Part shown: in pieces, positions 59,980 to 64,000 of the stretch | Position numbering within the stretch: position 1 is the first letter of the stretch | Layout of the letters: each line of letters opens with the position of its first letter | Assembly: GCA_009760855.2 (NCBI GenBank) | Contig: WPIO01000002.1 | Location: 8,494,501-8,558,500 of the forward strand | Origin: Cristatella mucedo | Lineage: Eukaryota; Bryozoa; Phylactolaemata; Cristatellidae | DNA length: 64,000 nt | Direction of reading: 5' to 3' | Made by a program: the position numbers and the translations under genes | Notes under the pieces: model-generated | The model's input: only the letters and a program-made list of their open reading frames with translations | The model's database searches: none | Told to the model about the DNA's origin: nothing

Positions 59980-61029
59980 TCACGTGGCAGAAAGGAATGG
60001 TGGCGAAAGCAAGGCGACCGACTCCTTCGAGCTGGTGCGACCTTTAGTCGGCGGCAGAGGCAGCCTGCTGTGGCTGCCGCAGGGCAGTGCTCTCAGACAG
60101 TGCCGATGGCCCAAGGAGTCGGCTGCAGCGTGCCTAGCCAGGCTCGGGCTCAGTGCTGACGTCAGCACCGTGTGGCGGCCGGCTGCGCCGTGGCCGTGCA
60201 CGCCGCCGCCACCGCTGCCGCCGACCGCGTACTCGTCAGTCGTGTCCTCGCTCTCGCGATTGCAGAGAATCGACCTCAACTTGGAGGCGCACAGCTTTCT
60301 GAACGTGGCCCCGCTCATGCAGTAGAGAATGAAGTTGGCGGCGTTGTTCGAGTAGAGCAGCAGCGTGGACAGGCAGTCGACGAGAAGGGACACGGACTTG
60401 GTGAGCTCGGACTTGTTGTCGTCAGCGTGCAGGTTGCTGTAGGCTTTCTCCACGAACGTCGGCACAGTGGCGAAAAGGAAGAAGATGGAAACCGGAAGAA
60501 GCATGACGGTCTTGCTGCTGGCCGCTCGAGCCTGCCTCTCGGCCATGCTCGGGGCAGCTGCGCTGCTGCCGCCACAGCCGCCGTTCGCCTCGTTTAGAAT
60601 TCCGCTTCGGCAGTCGTTGGCACGTCTCCTCAGGCTGACGACGATGCACACGTTCATGAGGACCATCGCGAGGAAAGGCAGAACGCTTAGCTTGGTCATG
60701 TCGACCCAGTTGTGCACTTTCTTCCAGTAGAAGTCCGCCGACTTCTGGTAGCCGCAGTATCGAGTCACTCTGGTGCCCGTCGCGTCGTACTGCGGACCGA
60801 GCGTCCAGAAAATGTGCACGTTCCACAGGAAGTGAACGACGCATATTGCCGAGATGATGGCGCGAGTTCGATTCATGCTGTTGTAGTAGCGCACTTTGGT
60901 CGGGAAGTAGATGGACAGGCAGCGCTCGGCGGTGACGGCCACCAGAAGCCAGGCCGACGTGTTCATGAGGCTGAACTGGAGGAAGCGCATGGTTCGGCAC
61001 GCCCACTCGCTCGAGTCGCGTATGTCCTT
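59980..61029 (-). CDS. Class A peptide GPCR, 3' exon (TM3 to C-tail), partial gene
   Basis: A seven-transmembrane receptor, probably for a neuropeptide, acting at the plasma membrane through G proteins. The exon opens right after an acceptor (long T run then CAG, 61032-61030) and encodes 349 residues. Counted from there: conserved Cys 11; TM3 about 12-36, ending in ERC where most receptors have DRY; TM4 56-76; Cys 92 in loop 2, the likely disulfide partner; TM5 108-133; TM6 173-195; TM7 213-236, ending NFILY in place of NPxxY; then a long Gly/His/Ser-rich tail. Layout and TM7 resemble protostome FMRFamide-type or orphan peptide receptors, but the ligand cannot be named. Exons for the N-terminus, TM1 and TM2 were not found up to 64000. 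Upstream in-frame codons to 61233 look intronic. Confidence 0.85.
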   Translation of the reverse strand, partial: KDIRDSSEWACRTMRFLQFSLMNTSAWLLVAVTAERCLSIYFPTKVRYYNSMNRTRAIISAICVVHFLWNVHIFWTLGPQYDATGTRVTRYCGYQKSADFYWKKVHNWVDMTKLSVLPFLAMVLMNVCIVVSLRRRANDCRSGILNEANGGCGGSSAAAPSMAERQARAASSKTVMLLPVSIFFLFATVPTFVEKAYSNLHADDNKSELTKSVSLLVDCLSTLLLYSNNAANFILYCMSGATFRKLCASKLRSILCNRESEDTTDEYAVGGSGGGGVHGHGAAGRHTVLTSALSPSLARHAAADSLGHRHCLRALPCGSHSRLPLPPTKGRTSSKESVALLSPPFLSAT

Positions 61030-61072
61030 CTGAAAAAAAAAGAAGCGGTACGTGCGCACAGCGAACGAGAGA

Positions 61073-61134
61073 GGCGACTTGAAGGATCCTTCAAGTCGCC
61101 ACACAAAGTTAGCGCACAACTTTGTGTGGCGACT
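61073..61134. repeat. Overlapping palindrome and hairpin in the GPCR intron
   Basis: A perfect 28-bp palindrome (61073-61100, centre GGATCC) overlaps a second inverted repeat with 17-bp perfect arms (61094-61110 and 61118-61134) and a 7-base loop. The heptamer AGTCGCC therefore occurs three times in alternating orientation. It lies about 45 bases upstream of the exon acceptor. Confidence 0.9.
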
Positions 61135-61558
61135 GCTGGTGGGCAGGCAATGCCCACAGAGCTCACTAGTCACTGAACTGTATCGAGTTGGCTGCCTGCC
61201 TGGCTGCTTTGCCCGGGTACATCGCGATGACACTTTGCAGCTAATTTGCTACTGGAAACTGCGGTTTGTTGCTGAAAATTGCAGAGCGTTTGCCATTTGC
61301 TAATGCAGTTCTTTCCTTGAATGTCTAGCCGTGGTCAAGGCTGTGCGACGAAAGTCCCCTATGGAAGATAAGCAAGGCAACTTCAAAAGTCGTGGCAGAC
61401 GCCAGAACGAGATCTGAGGAGGACATGGTTTTACTCTGAACAATGAGGTTGCGGTTCACTATATCACGGACTTATCTGAAAGTCTGTGAAGGTGTGCAGT
61501 CCTAACTTTGTGCAGCACTCAAGAAGCACTCAAACAAAACTGAAAGAAACAGTGAGCG

Positions 61559-61662
61559 AAAAGGTAGTAGCACCTACCAAGGAAAAGGTAGTAGCACCTA
61601 CCAAGGAAAAGGTAGTAGCACCTACCAAGGAAAAGGTAGTAGCACCTACCAAGGAAAAGGGA
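61559..61662 (+). repeat. 24-bp minisatellite, four identical units
   Basis: Four tandem, apparently identical 24-bp units. On the plus strand they sit in a 61-codon open frame (61486-61671) and read EKVVAPTK each time. Each unit contains a small hairpin (GGTAG...CTACC). No family is recognised and a protein is not supported otherwise. Confidence 0.85.
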
Positions 61663-61704
61663 TATCTGTGATAAGCAGCAGATGCCAATCCCTTGGAGAC
61701 AATC

Positions 61705-61975
61705 AATTAAGTCAGAATGGTCCCTAAGCCTGGAGCTCCCTATCGAATGACGTCAGGATATCTCCCTAATTCATATTTAAAAATAAGCTTAAATCCAAGA
61801 TGCTCTTTGCAGGACTTCTTCGTCTACGTGTGTGAGTTCTTGTTGGTGTGCTTATTCGTGCTAAAAATGTGCATGTTAAAGCCAACTAATTCACATGCTT
61901 TCATCCCAGTATATGAAAAGTGCCTAGCTAAAGATTCATCATCTTAGGGTGCTGCTATTCGTTTTATTTATTTAT
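61705..61975 (+). mobile_element. LINE family A, strongly diverged
   Basis: CTAAGCCTGGAGCTCCCTAT and TTAAAAATAAGCTTAAATCC correspond to the AWNSLP and FKKNLK coding blocks; a degraded 3' UTR and TGCCTAGCTAAAGATTCATC tail region follow. Confidence 0.55.
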
Positions 61976-62054
61976 GGTTTAAAATGACTTGTATATGTCA
62001 TAACGTCATTAGATGTTGGGGTGTGCACGGCAACAATAGGGTCAGTCGAGGATG

Positions 62055-62535
62055 ATGATGATGATAATGCACTTGATAAAGCGCCCTCAGAGAACTCAAT
62101 CTCTTCCTAGGCGCTTTACATTTGCTGCAAAGGGAAACGCGATTGAATCGTGAGTAATATCATGCTTGATAAACAGCATGAACAACGTGGTTAGGGGTGA
62201 CATGCACAGGGTAAGCATACTGTCCTAAATAGGTGTTTTTAAATTCTTTTTAAAGGTGGTCAAGTCAGGCGATGTTCTGACGCAAGTCGGGAGTGAGTTC
62301 CAGGCTTTGGGAGCGTACGAACTAAATGCACGGTCTCCAAAGAATTTGAGGTTTGTATGCGGTATTGGTAAACTGTTGGATTCCGAAAAGCGGTTGGTAC
62401 GATGCTTGGCATGGTGGGGGAGTAGATCTGAGAGATAGGCTGGAGCCAAACAATGAAGTGACCTCAAAGTAAGCGACAAAACTTTGAAGTCGATCCGTTG
62501 CTTGACTGGTAGCCAGTGCAGGTCGGCGAGAAGGA
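62055..62535 (-). mobile_element. LINE family A, 3' end with RT C-terminus
   Basis: The minus-strand ORF 62479-62225 encodes AYLSDLLPHHAKHRTNRFS and FGDRAFSSYAPKAWNSLP, then a 3' UTR shortened by a deletion, the stem-loop, and an unusual (ATC)n tail at 62057-62072. Confidence 0.9.
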
Positions 62536-63679
62536 TTTGAAAGTGCCTGGCGATTCGGCTTGGGCAGTCACCTCTCTTAACACACTTTCTCTGGCATGTG
62601 GTAGTCCAATATTAGCTTTATGGAATTAAAAGCAAACTAAGATTGATGAAGCGTGTGTAACACGAATGAACAAAGGCACATCGCCTGTTCAATTCAATGA
62701 ATGAAGCGAAGTATTGTGTCATCTCTTTTGATGCTGCAAGGTCGAGGAAAGAAGGCAGACATTATATTACATTTGCTTACTGTTCGAGAAAATGAATGCT
62801 TCATAGAAAGAAAACCCAGCATGTCGGTGCTTTATAAATACAATTCAAACTAATAAAATTATTATAAATAAAGTTGCATACGATAATCGTCTTTTTGCAG
62901 CAACCCCAAACTAAACTAGCAGAGGTAAACGTAATACTAACACCAATAGCTTATCATTCCAGCAGGATACCGACACAGTCAGCAAAGGGGGAGGTCAGCA
63001 TTAACGACATCACATGTCTGCTGTAGCAAAAAAAGCTTACAACCGAATGCCAGAAGCTGCAGCAGCTGTGGCAAAGATGGCCAGACCGAGACGTATCAGA
63101 TTCTGATGAGCAAATGAAAAGGCGAGGCTGCTGAGCGATTCCTTTCCTGCTGGAAAGAAAATAGAAGACAACGATACAACGACGCTCTCCTCTCCCGACG
63201 ACTTTTCAACGGATGGTAGTATGCGAAAAATTCAAAAGCCAAAGGAGGAAGAGCGCTGGTTAAATCGTAATGCTACTCATGATGACTGGATTTCAAGGTC
63301 GAAGAAAAATCGATATCCATCTTTATCCTAAGCCTGCTCTTCTCTTTGTAAACAAGGCAGGGCTGCTCCTTTGAACCAATATCCTCCGGGGTAATTTTAA
63401 TCAAGAACTCGGCAACTCGCAGCACTGATGCTTAGCTTGCATATTGGCTGGATGCAATGTAATAGTGAAACTTTGTCCGTACCTCCACAGAACCATTAGG
63501 AATAAGTCGGCGTCATGCTTACTGAAGAGTTTTCAATAGTGAGCTGAAAGCCAATGGGTTTGCCTGCGGTTTTGGTGCACGAGCTGTTGCCAATGCACTC
63601 TACCGCAAACAAAAATCAGAAAATGAGAACCTTGGCCGAGTTAGCAGGGCTGTCGAGGAAGCGAGGAGTAGGGAAGAAG
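62536..63679. other. No recognised gene
   Basis: No TM1-TM2 exon of the GPCR was recognised on the minus strand here; no repeats of note. Confidence 0.4.
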
Positions 63680-63980
63680 CAGCTCAGGACAGCCACCGGA
63701 AACGATGAGCCACAGATAGTCGGCAGCACGAGAGAAGGTGTCGTCGAAAACAAGACGTGCTCCGCAGTCTAGGACCTTCAGAACAAATGTGTCCGATGCG
63801 AACAGTCTTACAGCAGCATAGCAATGTAACGGCTAATCTACTGTCCGTCCTTATATAGAGCCTGATGGGCCAGGAAGGGTGAAGCTGCAGGGGCAGCAGC
63901 AGCTGAGCTAGGTGCACAGGAGCCAAGCCACAGCCGCTGGAGCCAGAGCTGTGGCTAGAGTAAGATGTTGGCTCTGCGCC
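63680..63980 (-). mobile_element. LINE family B, old diverged copy
   Basis: The minus strand reads MAPVHLAQLLLPLQ, DSRLAV and SEGPRLRS, parallel to family B MALSYLAELLHRFQ, DNQLAV and SSAGPRLWNS. Confidence 0.6.
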
Positions 63981-64000
63981 AGCAGATCGATCGAGAGAGT

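Noticed and set aside
60172..61176. Plus-strand ORFs of 141 and 154 codons over the GPCR
   Set aside because: Antisense shadows of the receptor exon.
61030..61233. Extension of the GPCR frame upstream to 61233
   Set aside because: No TM1-TM2 character; it crosses a long T run plus CAG acceptor and the foldback, so it is intron read-through.

Overview
This is animal nuclear DNA, not bacterial. Two genes can be read with confidence, both on the minus strand. They sit among introns, long microsatellites and many decayed retrotransposon and DNA-transposon copies. Spliced genes, a neuropeptide-type GPCR and CR1/L2-like LINEs indicate an invertebrate metazoan. I cannot name the phylum from the sequence alone.

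The main gene is an ortholog of SPATA18/Mieap (mitochondria-eating protein), read from about 27.08 kb down to 16.05 kb. I rebuilt ten coding exons with canonical GT/AG borders. The reading phase is consistent at every junction and the joined frame gives about 640 codons. N-terminal, coiled-coil, Arg/Ser-rich and C-terminal Mieap regions all appear in the family order. Three of its introns begin with a microsatellite 10-15 bases after the splice donor. Intron 7 also holds a small tandem array of splice-donor-like motifs.

The second gene (59.98-61.03 kb) is the 3' exon of a class A peptide GPCR running from extracellular loop 1/TM3 to the C-tail. The exon or exons for TM1-TM2 were not found in the window.

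Layout: 0-1 kb and 4.6-6.2 kb are GC-rich, CpG-island-like stretches, the second with a 187-bp GGC tract. 2.7-16 kb holds LINE debris and AT microsatellites. 16-27.1 kb is Mieap. 27.1-41 kb is non-coding with LINE pieces, (CA)n and (TA)n tracts, tRNA-like SINEs and a degenerate unclassified element at about 32.3-33.65 kb. At 41.3-41.8 kb is a minisatellite dense in forkhead-like GTAAACA motifs. At 43-46 kb are LINE pieces and a Tigger (pogo) fragment. 47.1-50.05 kb is a diverged tandem array of about 170-bp units. 50.05-53.45 kb is a Tigger-like transposase broken by two LINE insertions. 53.5-59.9 kb is LINE, hAT-like and SINE debris. 59.9-64 kb is the GPCR, a foldback, a 24-bp coding-compatible minisatellite and more LINE pieces.

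Two LINE families dominate. Family A ends in a stem-loop plus (ATT)n, and family B ends in an ATTAC-type tail. Neither has an intact ORF here.
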